A stretch of DNA of 64,000 bases from Nitrospira sp. Its GTDB lineage: Bacteria > Nitrospirota > Nitrospiria > Nitrospirales > Nitrospiraceae. The stretch covers positions 62,001 through 126,000 of the forward strand of contig JADJXO010000006.1 of assembly GCA_016715825.1 (NCBI GenBank), written 5' to 3'. A program made the translations under genes and the position numbers. Shown here one piece after another: positions 42,236-51,395 of the stretch (the stretch's first letter is position 1; every line of letters begins with the position of its first letter). Under the pieces are notes generated by a model. The model searched no databases. It worked only from the letters and a program-made list of their open reading frames with translations, and was not told the origin of the DNA.

Positions 42236-42883
42236 ATGCGGCTTGTGTTTCTTGGCGCGCCTGGGGTCGGAAAGGGCACTCAGGCTGATAAGGCCGCCAC
42301 ACAGTTTTCCATCTGTAAGATCTCGACCGGTGATCTGCTTCGGGGGGCAGTCCGTACTAAGACGCCGCTTGGTCTAGAAGCAAAAGAACACATGGATCGG
42401 GGGGGCTTAGTGCCTGATTCAGTGGTCATTGGGTTAGTCCGAGAAAAGCTGGCAGATGCATCTAGTGCGTCTGGATTTATCTTAGATGGGTTTCCGAGAA
42501 CCGTTCCACAGGCTGAGGCCCTTGCTAATGTCTTGCGCGAACGAGGTGAACATCTGGATCAGGTGATTAGTTTCGAGGTTCCTCGAGGGGAAATCGTCAA
42601 ACGTCTGAGTGGGCGGCGAAGTTGCCCAAAGTGTCAAGCGACGTATCATGTAGACCTTGCCCCATCAAAAATGGGAACTGCGTGTGAACGGTGCGGTGAA
42701 TCCTTAACCCAGCGTAGTGATGATCAACGGGAGGCGATTGAGATGCGTCTCCGCGTGTATGAAGAGCAAACGGCCCCGTTGATCGGCTTTTATGAGAAGC
42801 AAGGTTTGCTATCCCGTCTCAATGGGGCTGAGTCGGTGGATGCTGTCTATCAGAACCTTGTGCGTATCTTGACGACGCGCTAG
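42236..42883 (+). CDS. adk: Adenylate kinase, zinc-binding lid
   Basis: A 215-residue ATP + AMP phosphotransferase. P-loop GAPGVGKGTQA, AMP-binding region ISTGDLLRGAV, DGFPRTVPQA. The LID has CPKC and CERC, a four-cysteine zinc site. ATG 42236 (MRLVFLGAPG) is preferred to GTG 42215, which would add seven residues. Confidence 0.97.
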   Translation: MRLVFLGAPGVGKGTQADKAATQFSICKISTGDLLRGAVRTKTPLGLEAKEHMDRGGLVPDSVVIGLVREKLADASSASGFILDGFPRTVPQAEALANVLRERGEHLDQVISFEVPRGEIVKRLSGRRSCPKCQATYHVDLAPSKMGTACERCGESLTQRSDDQREAIEMRLRVYEEQTAPLIGFYEKQGLLSRLNGAESVDAVYQNLVRILTTR

Positions 42884-42888
42884 ACGGC

Positions 42889-43637
42889 ATGATCATTTTA
42901 AAAACGCCTGCTGAAATTGAAGTCATGGCACAGGCGTCAAGAGTGGTTGCTGAAGCGCTGGACATTGTGCGGAAAGCAGTCCAACCAGGGATTACCACGG
43001 AAGAGCTTGATGCGATCGCGGAACAGGAGATACGAAAAGAGGGGCGCTCCCGGCATTCAAAGGTTACCGGAACTATCCCAAGACGCTCTGTGCATCCGTG
43101 AATGAACAGGTCGTTCACGGGATCCCTTCAAAGCGAAAGCTCAAAGAAGGGGACATCATTGGGTTAGACCTCGGGGCAATTGTTGGAGGCTTCTATGGAG
43201 ATTCTGCCGTGACAGTTGCAGTTGGGGCGATTCCCGATGCGACGCAAAAGTTAGTTCAAGTGACGAAAGAGGCTCTTTATTTGGGATTCAGCAGGCCAGT
43301 GGTTGGTCATCGTTTAGCGGATATCTCGCATGCCGTTCAGCAGCATGTTGAATCATCAGGGTTCTCAGTTGTGACTGAGTTCGTGGGCCATGGGATCGGA
43401 CGGCAATTACACGAAGAACCGCAAGTTCCTAACTACGGAAAACCTGGTCAAGGCCCTCGATTACAGCCGGGGATGGTGTTGGCAATTGAACCTATGGTCA
43501 ATATGGGGCGGAGTGCAGTGCGTATTCTCGACGATCGATGGACGGCTGTCACGGTCGACGGCAGTTTGTCTGCCCACTTTGAACATACGATCGCGATACA
43601 GTCAACCGGGGATCCTCGTATTTTAAGCCAGTTGTAG
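42889..43637 (+). CDS. map: Methionine aminopeptidase, type I (frameshifted)
   Basis: Removes N-terminal methionine from nascent proteins. The first 51 residues (MIILKTPAEIEVMAQASRVV and on) are followed by a break at a GGGG run near 43044. One added G restores EGALPAFKGYRNYPKTLCAS, then VNEQVVHGIP. Metal ligands are then visible: two Asp in GLDLGAIVGGFYGDSA, His in EFVGHGIGRQLHEEP, Glu in AIEPMVNMG and AHFEHTIAI. A single assembly indel is the likeliest cause. It sits between adk and infA, the usual order. Confidence 0.94.
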
Positions 43638-43678
43638 AGCATGTAGCGATTGATTTATAGGAAAGAACACGACACGAC

Positions 43679-43897
43679 GTGGCAAAAGAAGACATTATCG
43701 AAGTGCAGGGATCGGTAGCGGAGACGCTCCCAAATGCCATGTTTCGAGTCAGGCTCGATAATGGCCATGTCATACTGGCTCATATTTCAGGGAAAATGCG
43801 GATGCATTTCATTCGTATTCTTCCTGGCGATAAGGTCACGGTTGAAATGTCTCCGTATGATTTGACAAGAGGCCGTATCACCTATCGCTTTAAATAA
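43679..43897 (+). CDS. infA: Translation initiation factor IF-1
   Basis: A 72-residue OB-fold protein (KEDIIEVQGSVAETLPNAMF, then GKMRMHFIRILPGDKVTVEM, and GRITYRFK). GTG start 43679. Confidence 0.97.
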   Translation: MAKEDIIEVQGSVAETLPNAMFRVRLDNGHVILAHISGKMRMHFIRILPGDKVTVEMSPYDLTRGRITYRFK

Positions 43898-43916
43898 ATG
43901 GGAGTTGGGAATTGGT

Positions 43917-44030
43917 ATGAAAGTCAAATCATCAGTGAAGCCCATTTGTGCAAAATGTAAAGTTGTCCGCCGTCGTGGCGTTGTCCGCATTCTTTGCAAG
44001 AATCCGCGCCACAAGCAGCGACAGGGATAG
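43917..44030 (+). CDS. rpmJ: Ribosomal protein L36
   Basis: A 37-residue zinc-ribbon protein (MKVKSSVKPICAKCKVVRRR) with the ligand set C11, C14, C27 and H32, so the zinc form. It follows infA and precedes rpsM, as in many bacteria. The same reading frame stays open for 34 codons after the TAG. Confidence 0.95.
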   Translation: MKVKSSVKPICAKCKVVRRRGVVRILCKNPRHKQRQG

Positions 44031-44054
44031 CTGAAGGAGAGTGCTAAAGAACCA

Positions 44055-44135
44055 GTGAAACGCCAGGCCCGAGGTGGCAAGGCGGACACAGTCAACAAGA
44101 AATGGGTTGAAAAGATTACGGCTGAAGAAGGCTAG
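44055..44135 (+). CDS. Possible 26-aa basic peptide after L36
   Basis: Immediately after the L36 stop, the same frame is open from 44031 to TAG 44133-44135. The only start in it is GTG 44055, giving MKRQARGGKADTVNKKWVEK and six more residues. An AAGGAG site lies 15 bases before the GTG, which is rather far. It fills most of the 116-base L36-rpsM gap and is rich in Lys and Arg. It could be a small gene, a lost C-terminal extension of L36, or chance. Confidence 0.3.
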   Translation: MKRQARGGKADTVNKKWVEKITAEEG

Positions 44136-44146
44136 TTGGAGGAAGA

Positions 44147-44542
44147 ATGGCACGTATTGCTGGCGTCGATTTGCCAAGGAACAAACGAACTGATATTGGA
44201 TTGACCTACATCTACGGGATCGGGAGGGCATCAGCCCAACAGATCCTCGATGAAGCCGGTATTGATGGCTCGATTCGTGTCAAGGATCTGAGCGAAGACA
44301 AGATCGTCAAGCTACGTGAAATTATCGAGCGCGATCATCGAGTCGAAGGGGACCTTCGCAAAGAGGTATCCCTCAATATCAAGCGACTCATCGATACCGG
44401 GACATACCGAGGGTTGCGTCATCGTAAAGGATTACCGGTTCGGGGGCAGCGTACTAAAACCAATGCCAGAACACGTAAAGGACGTCGTGCCGGAGTAAGC
44501 AGTAAACCGCGACCAAGGGGTTCAAAAGGGGCGGGTGCCTAG
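44147..44542 (+). CDS. rpsM: Ribosomal protein S13
   Basis: A 131-residue 30S head protein (MARIAGVDLPRNKRTDIGLT, then GTYRGLRHRKGLPVRGQRTK). First gene of the alpha group. Confidence 0.97.
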   Translation: MARIAGVDLPRNKRTDIGLTYIYGIGRASAQQILDEAGIDGSIRVKDLSEDKIVKLREIIERDHRVEGDLRKEVSLNIKRLIDTGTYRGLRHRKGLPVRGQRTKTNARTRKGRRAGVSSKPRPRGSKGAGA

Positions 44543-44570
44543 CCGGCCTGGGCGTCAGGAGGGGTTTGTC

Positions 44571-44954
44571 ATGAGTGTCAAAAAAGGGAAAAAGAAAGAA
44601 CGGCGAATCGTTCAAAGCGGAGTGGCGCATGTTCAAGCGTCATTTAACAATACGATCGTAACGATCACCGATATGAGCGGCAATACGGTGGTGTGGGCCA
44701 GTGCTGGTAACCAAGGGTTTAAAGGATCGCGTAAGAGCACCCCCTTCGCTGCTCAGCGAGCTGGGGAAGCGGCAGCGCGAAAGGCGATGGAAAGTGGGAT
44801 GCGACAGATCGACGTGTATGTTAATGGTCCAGGTTCCGGTAGAGAGTCCGCGATTCGTTCACTGCAAGGGGCTGGATTGCGAATTAACCTCATTCGGGAT
44901 GTCACGCCAATTCCGCATAATGGATGTCGGCCGCCCAAGCGGCGGCGTGTTTAA
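44571..44954 (+). CDS. rpsK: Ribosomal protein S11
   Basis: A 127-residue platform protein (HVQASFNNTIVTITDMSGNT, then DVTPIPHNGCRPPKRRRV). ATG 44571 follows AGGAGGGG; the longer open frame overlaps rpsM. Confidence 0.97.
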   Translation: MSVKKGKKKERRIVQSGVAHVQASFNNTIVTITDMSGNTVVWASAGNQGFKGSRKSTPFAAQRAGEAAARKAMESGMRQIDVYVNGPGSGRESAIRSLQGAGLRINLIRDVTPIPHNGCRPPKRRRV

Positions 44955-45042
44955 GCATATGAAATAGAAGGCTCGGTTCTTTTGAAAATCCAGAATGGTC
45001 ATCTGTCGGTGAATCTGTAAGTTAATTCCGGAGGAGGACGCA

Positions 45043-45669
45043 GTGGCAAAGTATCGTGGTCCTGTCTGTCGGTTGTGTCGACGAGAAGGTGAGAAGCTCT
45101 TTCTCAAGGGAACTCGCTGCATGACGGAAAAGTGTGCCATCGAACGGCGAAGTTATCCACCTGGGCAACATGGGCAGGGGCGTCAACGGACCTCCGACTA
45201 TAGCCTTCAGCTTCGGGAGAAGCAGAAATTGAGACGTATCTATGGACTGCAGGAATGCCAGTTCCGTGGCGTGTTTGAACGTGCGGAACGACAGACTGGC
45301 GTCACCGGCGACTCGTTGTTACGCCTTCTTGAGTGTCGATTGGATAATGTAACCTATCGGCTTGGATTTGGTGCTTCACGCAAGCAGGCACGCCAGATGG
45401 TGAGTCACGGTCATTTCACACTGAATGGCAGGAAAATCACGGTAGCTGGCGCACTGGTGAAGCCTGGCGATGTGATCGAGATTCGTGAGAAAAGTCGGGA
45501 TTTGGTAGCGATCCAAGCCGCATTGGAATCCGTCGATAGTCGAGGGATTCCTGACTGGCTCGAATTGGATAAGGGTGCATTTAAGGGAGTTGTGCGGTCC
45601 TTGCCGGCGAAAGAGCAGATCGCGTTACCGGTGAACGAACAAATGGTGGTGGAATTGTATTCACGCTAG
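45043..45669 (+). CDS. rpsD: Ribosomal protein S4
   Basis: A 208-residue assembly initiator. It begins AKYRGPVCRLCRREGEKLFL after the GTG. The CxxC and a following ERRSYPPGQHG indicate the form with cysteines near the N-terminus. The S4 RNA-binding domain (ECRLDNVTYRLGFGASRKQA) follows. In E. coli S4 represses the alpha operon. Confidence 0.97.
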   Translation: MAKYRGPVCRLCRREGEKLFLKGTRCMTEKCAIERRSYPPGQHGQGRQRTSDYSLQLREKQKLRRIYGLQECQFRGVFERAERQTGVTGDSLLRLLECRLDNVTYRLGFGASRKQARQMVSHGHFTLNGRKITVAGALVKPGDVIEIREKSRDLVAIQAALESVDSRGIPDWLELDKGAFKGVVRSLPAKEQIALPVNEQMVVELYSR

Positions 45670-45747
45670 GCCACCTCGGTATTTCGTTCTGTCGGTTCAG
45701 TGTCATCTGTCAATGTGTTTGTTACTCGATGGTATGGAGGATCGGTC

Positions 45748-46752
45748 ATGATCAAAGCGATGAAGGACTTTCAGATCCCGATGCGGGTGGAAGTCGACAA
45801 GGATGCACAGTCCCCCACATTCGGGCGGTTTACAACTGAAGCATTCGAACGAGGGTTTGGTACGACGATTGGCAATGCCCTCCGTCGAATTTTGTTGTCG
45901 TCGCTGACTGGGGCCGCAGTGACCACTGTAAAGATTGAAGGGGTCGTCCATGAATTCTCGACGATCGCCGGTGTAACCGAAGATGTTACAGCGATTATTC
46001 TCAATATTAAAAGTTTGCGTTTGGCGCTCCACACGGATAAACCAAAGACCATTCGGCTGAAAAAGAAGGGGCCAGGGGAGGCAAAGGGTTCTGACGTTCT
46101 CCATGACGGTGATGTGACGATTTTGACGCCTGATCTGCATATCGCCACCCTTGATAAAGATGCGACACTTGATATTGAAATGACCATCAAACATGGGCGG
46201 GGCTATGTACCGGCGGAGCGCAATAAGGAAGAAGGGTTGCCGATTGGAGTGATTGCAATCGACTCCATTTTCTCGCCGATTAAACGAGTGAATTTCTTTG
46301 TGGAGAATGCTCGGGTTGGACGTATGACTGACTATGACAAGCTGACCATGGAGATCTGGACGGATGGCACCATCAGTCCAAGAGATGCGCTCTCAACGGG
46401 GGCCGGTATCTTGCGGGAACATGTGGATATCTTTATCAATCCTGAAGAACGAAGCGAAGGAAAGAGTGAAGCAGGCTACGAGGAGTCTCAGCGAGAAGTG
46501 AATAGAAATCTCTCGCGCAGTGTCAATGAATTGGAATTATCGGTTCGAGCAGCCAATTGCCTCAAGAATGCGAATATCAAGACGATTGCCGATCTTGTGC
46601 AAAAATCGGAAGGTGAAATGCTCAGGACGAAGAACTTCGGGAAAAAGTCTCTCAATGAGATCAAGGAGATTCTTACGGAGATGGGGCTTTCTCTTGGGAC
46701 TAAAGTAGATGATGGGGCTACCCCACACAATGGAAGTCCAAAACCTGAATGA
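45748..46752 (+). CDS. rpoA: DNA-directed RNA polymerase alpha subunit
   Basis: A 334-residue assembly platform of RNA polymerase. The N-terminal domain contains GFGTTIGNALRRILLSSLTG and EGVVHEFSTIAGVTEDVTAI. A linker at about residues 228-250 is followed by the C-terminal domain (ELELSVRAANCLKNANIKTI, GKKSLNEIKEILTEMGLSLG). ATG 45748 follows GGAGG; the open frame from 45700 is not family-like. Confidence 0.98.
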   Translation: MIKAMKDFQIPMRVEVDKDAQSPTFGRFTTEAFERGFGTTIGNALRRILLSSLTGAAVTTVKIEGVVHEFSTIAGVTEDVTAIILNIKSLRLALHTDKPKTIRLKKKGPGEAKGSDVLHDGDVTILTPDLHIATLDKDATLDIEMTIKHGRGYVPAERNKEEGLPIGVIAIDSIFSPIKRVNFFVENARVGRMTDYDKLTMEIWTDGTISPRDALSTGAGILREHVDIFINPEERSEGKSEAGYEESQREVNRNLSRSVNELELSVRAANCLKNANIKTIADLVQKSEGEMLRTKNFGKKSLNEIKEILTEMGLSLGTKVDDGATPHNGSPKPE

Positions 46753-46776
46753 TGTTTTCTAGCCGAGGGGAACACC

Positions 46777-47220
46777 GTGCGACATAGGAAAAATGGACGA
46801 CAACTTGGGCGGCAGACCAAGCACAGAAGGGCACTATTTAGAAATTTAGTTACTTCATTGTTGGAGCAGGAGCGAATCGAAACAACCGGGGCTAAAGCCA
46901 AGGAAATACGAGGATTTACTGATCGTATGATCACTCTTGGAAAGGAAGGTACTCTCCCGGCAAGACGACGAGCGCTTGGCTTTCTCCGTAGTAAGGCCGT
47001 GGTATCCAAGCTCTTCGATGATGTCGCTGCACGTTTTAAGGATCGGCCAGGGGGGTATACCAGGATCATCAAAACGCGCCGACGTGTTGGTGATGCGGCG
47101 GAAATGGTCGCAATTGAATTGGTTTCTCGCCAAGAAATTGTCCTCGCAAGAAAGCAACGGCTGTTTCTCCGACGCCTCCGGCGTCAGGAGATTCGGGCGC
47201 ATCAACGTAAGCTCTCCTGA
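46777..47220 (+). CDS. rplQ: Ribosomal protein L17
   Basis: A 147-residue tunnel-region protein (RHRKNGRQLGRQTKHRRALF, then GGYTRIIKTRRRVGDAAEMV). GTG start 46777. The C-terminal 35 residues are an Arg-rich tail beyond the shortest family members. It is the last gene of the ribosomal block. Confidence 0.96.
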   Translation: MRHRKNGRQLGRQTKHRRALFRNLVTSLLEQERIETTGAKAKEIRGFTDRMITLGKEGTLPARRRALGFLRSKAVVSKLFDDVAARFKDRPGGYTRIIKTRRRVGDAAEMVAIELVSRQEIVLARKQRLFLRRLRRQEIRAHQRKLS

Positions 47221-47238
47221 CAATGTCGGTCAGCATTA

Positions 47239-47276
47239 GCAAAGCCTCCCACATGAGCACATGTGGGAGGCTTTGC
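47239..47276 (+). terminator. Terminator hairpin after rplQ
   Basis: A perfect 17-bp stem: GCAAAGCCTCCCACATG (47239-47255) and its complement (47260-47276) around a 4-base loop. No long T-run follows, but the stem is strong and it ends the ribosomal block. Confidence 0.85.
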
Positions 47277-47297
47277 GTATCTAGACCCTAACAGACG

Positions 47298-47326
47298 TTT
47301 ACATGATTGCCCGTGCATGCTACGAT
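47298..47326 (+). promoter_or_regulatory. Promoter of the lptC-lptA-lptB-rpoN-hpf operon
   Basis: TTTACA (47298-47303), 17 bases, TACGAT (47321-47326), 46 bases before lptC and directly behind the rplQ terminator. Confidence 0.7.
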
Positions 47327-47372
47327 CGTGCCAGGTATTGTTATGAGTTGAGTAGGGGAGCACACCGAACTT

Positions 47373-47945
47373 ATGTGGGAGCTTATTGCGAGACGCACTC
47401 TTCTCGCAGCGAGTGTACTATTGGCTGTATTCCTCGGATATCTTCTCGTCAGAAATGCAAATGTAGTGTCGACTAGCCAATCGACTGTCCCTGAAACCAT
47501 GGAACAAGCTGACGCCAAACTCTCGGAATTTACTTTTACACAATCGAAAGGCGAGGTGGTCCAATGGCAAGTTCAGGCGAAACAGGCTCGAGTATTTGAA
47601 CAAGACCAGCGAACGTTGTTGCAGGATGTTTCCCTTACCTTTTATGGGGGCGAAGGTGAGGAGGTGAGGGTCTATGGCGACGAGGGTATGCTCGATACCG
47701 CGAGCAAAAACTTTGCCTTATCGAATCGTGATGCGCCTGTCACCGTGATAACCAGGAGTGGGTACACGATCTATACCAACCATTTGGTCTGGACGGATAA
47801 ATCCAAAGAAATACGGACAGAGGATCCTGTGCGCATTGTCGGGCATGGATTGGAGGTACGAGGTCTTGGGTTGCTCGGGAGAATGGAGTCAGAAGAATTT
47901 GAGGTTCTACGCGATGTTCACGTGGATCTCGTTCCTGCTTCTTAG
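47373..47945 (+). CDS. lptC: LPS export protein LptC
   Basis: A 190-residue bitopic inner-membrane protein. One N-terminal transmembrane segment (LLAASVLLAVFLGYLLV, about residues 9-25) is followed by a periplasmic beta-jellyroll (LSEFTFTQSKGEVVQWQVQA, then GDEGMLDTASKNFALSNRDA). It passes LPS from LptBFG to LptA. Its end overlaps lptA by 32 bases. Confidence 0.9.
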   Translation: MWELIARRTLLAASVLLAVFLGYLLVRNANVVSTSQSTVPETMEQADAKLSEFTFTQSKGEVVQWQVQAKQARVFEQDQRTLLQDVSLTFYGGEGEEVRVYGDEGMLDTASKNFALSNRDAPVTVITRSGYTIYTNHLVWTDKSKEIRTEDPVRIVGHGLEVRGLGLLGRMESEEFEVLRDVHVDLVPAS

Positions 47946-48531
47946 TGTCCTATGTATTGAAGGCGCAGTCGCCGCACTTTCCGCAGAATCAGGGACTCTG
48001 AAGCAGAGCGTTGAGGCGCCAGGAGTCTCAACTACCATTACATCTAAAAAAATGACCGTCCGAAATCAGGACGGTCAGGCAGTATTTGAGGGGATGGTTG
48101 TGCTGACGAGGGGGGCTCTGGTTGTTCATTCTGACAAAATGGTTGTGTCGTTCCGTTCGCGTCAGCCCGATCCCAAGCAGAAATCGCCTAATGGCACAAA
48201 CCACAGAGCACCGGTACAGAGTTTCTCTCCACCAAAAGAAGGTGGTAGCGGGGCTGCATCGACGATTTCGAATCGTTCTGTCAGTCGTATCGAAGCGACG
48301 GCGGATTCGCACCATGTTAAGATCGAATATGAGAATGGCAATGCCACATGCCAAAAGGCCGTTTATTTAGTCGACAGTGAAAAAGTCGTGCTCACCGGTA
48401 ATCCCGTGGCATGGGAGCGGGGAACGCGTGTGAGTGGTCAACAGATCACGCTTTTCCTAGCCGAAGAACGCAGCGTCGTAGAGGGTGGCTCTCACGTTCG
48501 TATCGAGGGTGAGGGAGCGAATACGCCATGA
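47914..48531 (+). CDS. lptA: Periplasmic LPS transport protein LptA (OstA-like)
   Basis: A 205-residue protein with a signal peptide (MFTWISFLLLSVLCIEGAVA) and the OstA-like fold (TSKKMTVRNQDGQAVFEGMV, then GNATCQKAVYLVDSEKVVLT). An insert rich in Pro, Gly and Ser (about residues 86-114) separates the two halves. LptA filaments bridge the periplasm. ATG 47914 is the best start; the upstream open frame overlaps lptC heavily. It ends in a four-base overlap with lptB. Confidence 0.88.
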   Translation: MFTWISFLLLSVLCIEGAVAALSAESGTLKQSVEAPGVSTTITSKKMTVRNQDGQAVFEGMVVLTRGALVVHSDKMVVSFRSRQPDPKQKSPNGTNHRAPVQSFSPPKEGGSGAASTISNRSVSRIEATADSHHVKIEYENGNATCQKAVYLVDSEKVVLTGNPVAWERGTRVSGQQITLFLAEERSVVEGGSHVRIEGEGANTP

Positions 48532-49310
48532 CTCCGAGCGGTTCTGCGCGAGCCGACTCCCTCACCCATTCGAACTCACCCCACAATGCCGACTGCCTAC
48601 GGGCCACTGGATTGGTCAAGAGTTTCCGTAGTCGGAAAGTCGTCAAGGGTGTGGCAATCGAAGTCTATGCTGGTGAGGTGGTAGGCCTTCTTGGTCCTAA
48701 TGGTGCGGGGAAAACTACCATTTTTGATATGGTTGTGGGTCTATGCCAGCCCGATGAAGGAGATATTACCTTCAAAGGAGAGTCCGTCACCGGCTTGCCA
48801 ATGTATAAGCGAGCACGGCGAGGGATAGGATATCTTCCTCAGGAATCATCGGTCTTTCGACGGCTTTCGGTAGAACATAATGTCTTGGCGATTCTTGAAA
48901 TGCTAGGGTATGCTCGCAATGAACGGAATCAGCGGGTGGATGTACTCCTCAAAGAATTGGATCTGCTCCATATTCGTAAAAGTATGGCCTATGCCCTGTC
49001 AGGTGGAGAACGTCGCCGCTTAGAAATTACGCGTGCCTTGGCGGCCACGCCGTCGTTCATGCTCCTGGACGAGCCGTTCGCAGGAATCGACCCTATCGCT
49101 GTCGCCGATATCCAACAGATCATCACTCGCTTGAAAGATAAAGGCATTGGAATCTTAATTACCGATCACAATGTGCAGGAAACGCTCTCGATAGTCGATC
49201 GAGCATACATCATTAATGAGGGGTTGATCTTGGAATCAGGCACTCCAGAAGTTATCGTTCAGAGCGAAACTGCTCGAGCAGTGTATCTCGGTGAACAATT
49301 CAAGTTGTAG
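48528..49310 (+). CDS. lptB: LPS export ABC transporter ATPase LptB
   Basis: A 260-residue ATPase. Walker A GPNGAGKTTIF, Q-loop region GYLPQESSVFRRLSVEHNVL, signature LSGGERRRLEITRAL, Walker B LLDEPFAGIDP, H-loop DHNVQE. An N-terminal extension of about 18 residues is likely variable. ATG 48528 lies in the lptA stop (ATGA). The permeases LptF and LptG are not in the window. Confidence 0.96.
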   Translation: MTPSGSARADSLTHSNSPHNADCLRATGLVKSFRSRKVVKGVAIEVYAGEVVGLLGPNGAGKTTIFDMVVGLCQPDEGDITFKGESVTGLPMYKRARRGIGYLPQESSVFRRLSVEHNVLAILEMLGYARNERNQRVDVLLKELDLLHIRKSMAYALSGGERRRLEITRALAATPSFMLLDEPFAGIDPIAVADIQQIITRLKDKGIGILITDHNVQETLSIVDRAYIINEGLILESGTPEVIVQSETARAVYLGEQFKL

Positions 49311-49327
49311 AGGATGTGCACTCTGCC

Positions 49328-50833
49328 ATGAAACTGCGTCTTGACCTAAAGCTCAGCCAAAAATTGATCATGACGCCACAATTGCAGCAGGCTATCAAGT
49401 TGTTGCAACTGTCACGGCTTGAATTGCAGCAGAGCCTTACACAGCACCTCCTTGAGAATCCATTGTTGGATGAGATCCAATCCGACGGCGATGAAAACGA
49501 GCCGTCGGTCACTGAGGGGAAAGTAGGGGAGATCGCGGTCTCATCTGGGCAAGAACAGGGGGGTACAGCAGAAACACCGGAAGAACGAGGATCTCCGGAG
49601 GAATCTTCCGCCTCTGGATGGGAAGAATACTTCGGGAGGGATCGGCGAGACGGGCAGTCTGAATATTCGGGAACGTCTGACGATTTCCCTTCATATGAAC
49701 AAACGGTGGCGAAGGCGATCTCACTTGAAGAGCATCTTCTGTGGCAATTGTCTCTGTCCACACTTTCCGATCGAGAGAAAGAGCTTGGTCGCTTGATTAT
49801 CGGCAACCTTGATGATGATGGCTATCTTCGCATTCCTATGGCCGAAATTGTGGCTGGTTCGCCATTTACGGAAACGGAAGCCGAGTCTGTGCTCAGGGAC
49901 ATTCAGATGTTTGACCCTACAGGTGTTGCTGCAAGAGATTTATCGGAATGTCTTCTGCTCCAGCTCGGACATTTAGGTCGCAATCTTTTCGGTTCGCTCG
50001 GATCTCCCCCTGGAGCGCTTAAAGGATCAGTCATCGAGAGCGTCATCAAGCACCACTTGAAAGACCTTGAGAAGAAACAGTATCCCAAAATCGCAAAAGC
50101 TTTAAACGTCAGTATCGAAGATGTGTTCCAGGCTACTAAAATCATCGGTGAGCTTGAACCAAAACCAGGCCGACCCTTCACGAATACCCAGAACTATGTG
50201 ATCGTGCCGGACGTGTTTGTAGTCAAAAATGAAGGAGAGTGGGTGGTGCTGTTGAACGACGATGGGCTCCCACGGATGAGAATCAGCCCCTACTACAAGC
50301 AACTTATTTCCTCTGAACAGGGCGGGGCCCCTGAAACAAAAGCGTACATGGATGAAAAATTGCGAGCTGCTCAATGGGTCATTCGAAGTATTGAACAGCG
50401 GAATAGAACGATCGTCAAGGTGGTGTCGAGTATTGTGAAATTTCAGGAGCAGTTTTTTGAGCATGGTGTACAATACCTTAAGCCGTTAGTCCTTAAACAA
50501 GTGGCTGAGGATATTGGAATGCATGAATCCACGATTAGCCGTGTGACGGCTAACAAGTACATGTACTGCCCGCAAGGCATGTTAGAGCTCAAGTTCTTTT
50601 TTAATGCCGGACTCCAGCGAACCGATGAACCGTCGAGTATGCATTCTTCCATATCCGTCAGAGACATAATTAAAAATATGGTGGGGGAAGAGGATGGGAA
50701 GCGCCCGTTGAAAGACGAAGAAATTGCGGCCCGACTGAGCACTCAAGGAGTACGTATCGCGAGGAGAACCGTAGCCAAGTATCGAGCAGAATTGAATATT
50801 CCATCGGCCAGTCAACGCAGACGATATTTTTGA
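49328..50833 (+). CDS. rpoN: RNA polymerase sigma-54 factor
   Basis: A 501-residue sigma-54. Region I is Gln-rich (LSQKLIMTPQLQQAIKLLQL), an acidic region II follows (about residues 50-115), then the core-binding domain and the C-terminal helix-turn-helix (VAEDIGMHESTISRVTANKY) with an RpoN box (ARRTVAKYRAELNIP). It reads -24/-12 promoters and needs an enhancer-binding ATPase. ATG 49328 is used; GTG 49316 would add four residues. Position after lptB and before hpf is the classical one. Confidence 0.97.
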   Translation: MKLRLDLKLSQKLIMTPQLQQAIKLLQLSRLELQQSLTQHLLENPLLDEIQSDGDENEPSVTEGKVGEIAVSSGQEQGGTAETPEERGSPEESSASGWEEYFGRDRRDGQSEYSGTSDDFPSYEQTVAKAISLEEHLLWQLSLSTLSDREKELGRLIIGNLDDDGYLRIPMAEIVAGSPFTETEAESVLRDIQMFDPTGVAARDLSECLLLQLGHLGRNLFGSLGSPPGALKGSVIESVIKHHLKDLEKKQYPKIAKALNVSIEDVFQATKIIGELEPKPGRPFTNTQNYVIVPDVFVVKNEGEWVVLLNDDGLPRMRISPYYKQLISSEQGGAPETKAYMDEKLRAAQWVIRSIEQRNRTIVKVVSSIVKFQEQFFEHGVQYLKPLVLKQVAEDIGMHESTISRVTANKYMYCPQGMLELKFFFNAGLQRTDEPSSMHSSISVRDIIKNMVGEEDGKRPLKDEEIAARLSTQGVRIARRTVAKYRAELNIPSASQRRRYF

Positions 50834-50879
50834 TGCTCGCTGCTCTGCATCCAACGAAATAAAGAAATTGGAGGTGGAC

Positions 50880-51191
50880 ATGAACTTGCGCATTACGAGT
50901 CGGCATATGGACCTTACCCCTGCCTTGAGAAACTACGTAGAGACGAGATTTAGTCGACTGGATCGCTATGAGTTGAAGGTGGAGGCTCTCCAGGTCGTGC
51001 TGGGCGTTGAAAAACTTCAACATAAGGCTGAAGTGACTGGGGCTGTGAGCGGAAAGCGCATACAGGCGAAGACCTCCACCCCTGAGATGTATGCCACCAT
51101 TGATGCACTTGTCGATCGGGTAGATGCTCAGTTTCGCAAATGGAAAGATCGCCTTGTTCATCATAAGCCAGCCAAATCTAAGAAGTCATGA
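50880..51191 (+). CDS. hpf: Ribosome hibernation promoting factor, short form
   Basis: A 103-residue protein (MNLRITSRHMDLTPALRNYV, then YELKVEALQVVLGVEKLQHK), a short YfiA/HPF-type factor lacking the C-terminal dimerisation domain. It binds the decoding channel of idle ribosomes. ATG 50880 follows GGAGGT; the in-frame TTG 50868 is not needed. Confidence 0.93.
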   Translation: MNLRITSRHMDLTPALRNYVETRFSRLDRYELKVEALQVVLGVEKLQHKAEVTGAVSGKRIQAKTSTPEMYATIDALVDRVDAQFRKWKDRLVHHKPAKSKKS

Positions 51192-51395
51192 TTAGTGATC
51201 TGAACACTGCGCAGAAGAACGGTATAAGAGTTTGTGTTGGCGTTGTATTCAAATGAATGGTTGCTTGATGCAGGAAATCTGGATCGAGAAGGAGCCCTCG
51301 CCACCTCGTATCTCGAGAAAATAGGAATGGGGATATGCGTCTGCGGTTCAGCTGTGATGCCGTAACTCGTATCTCTGCTGAGACGGTTTGGTGTT

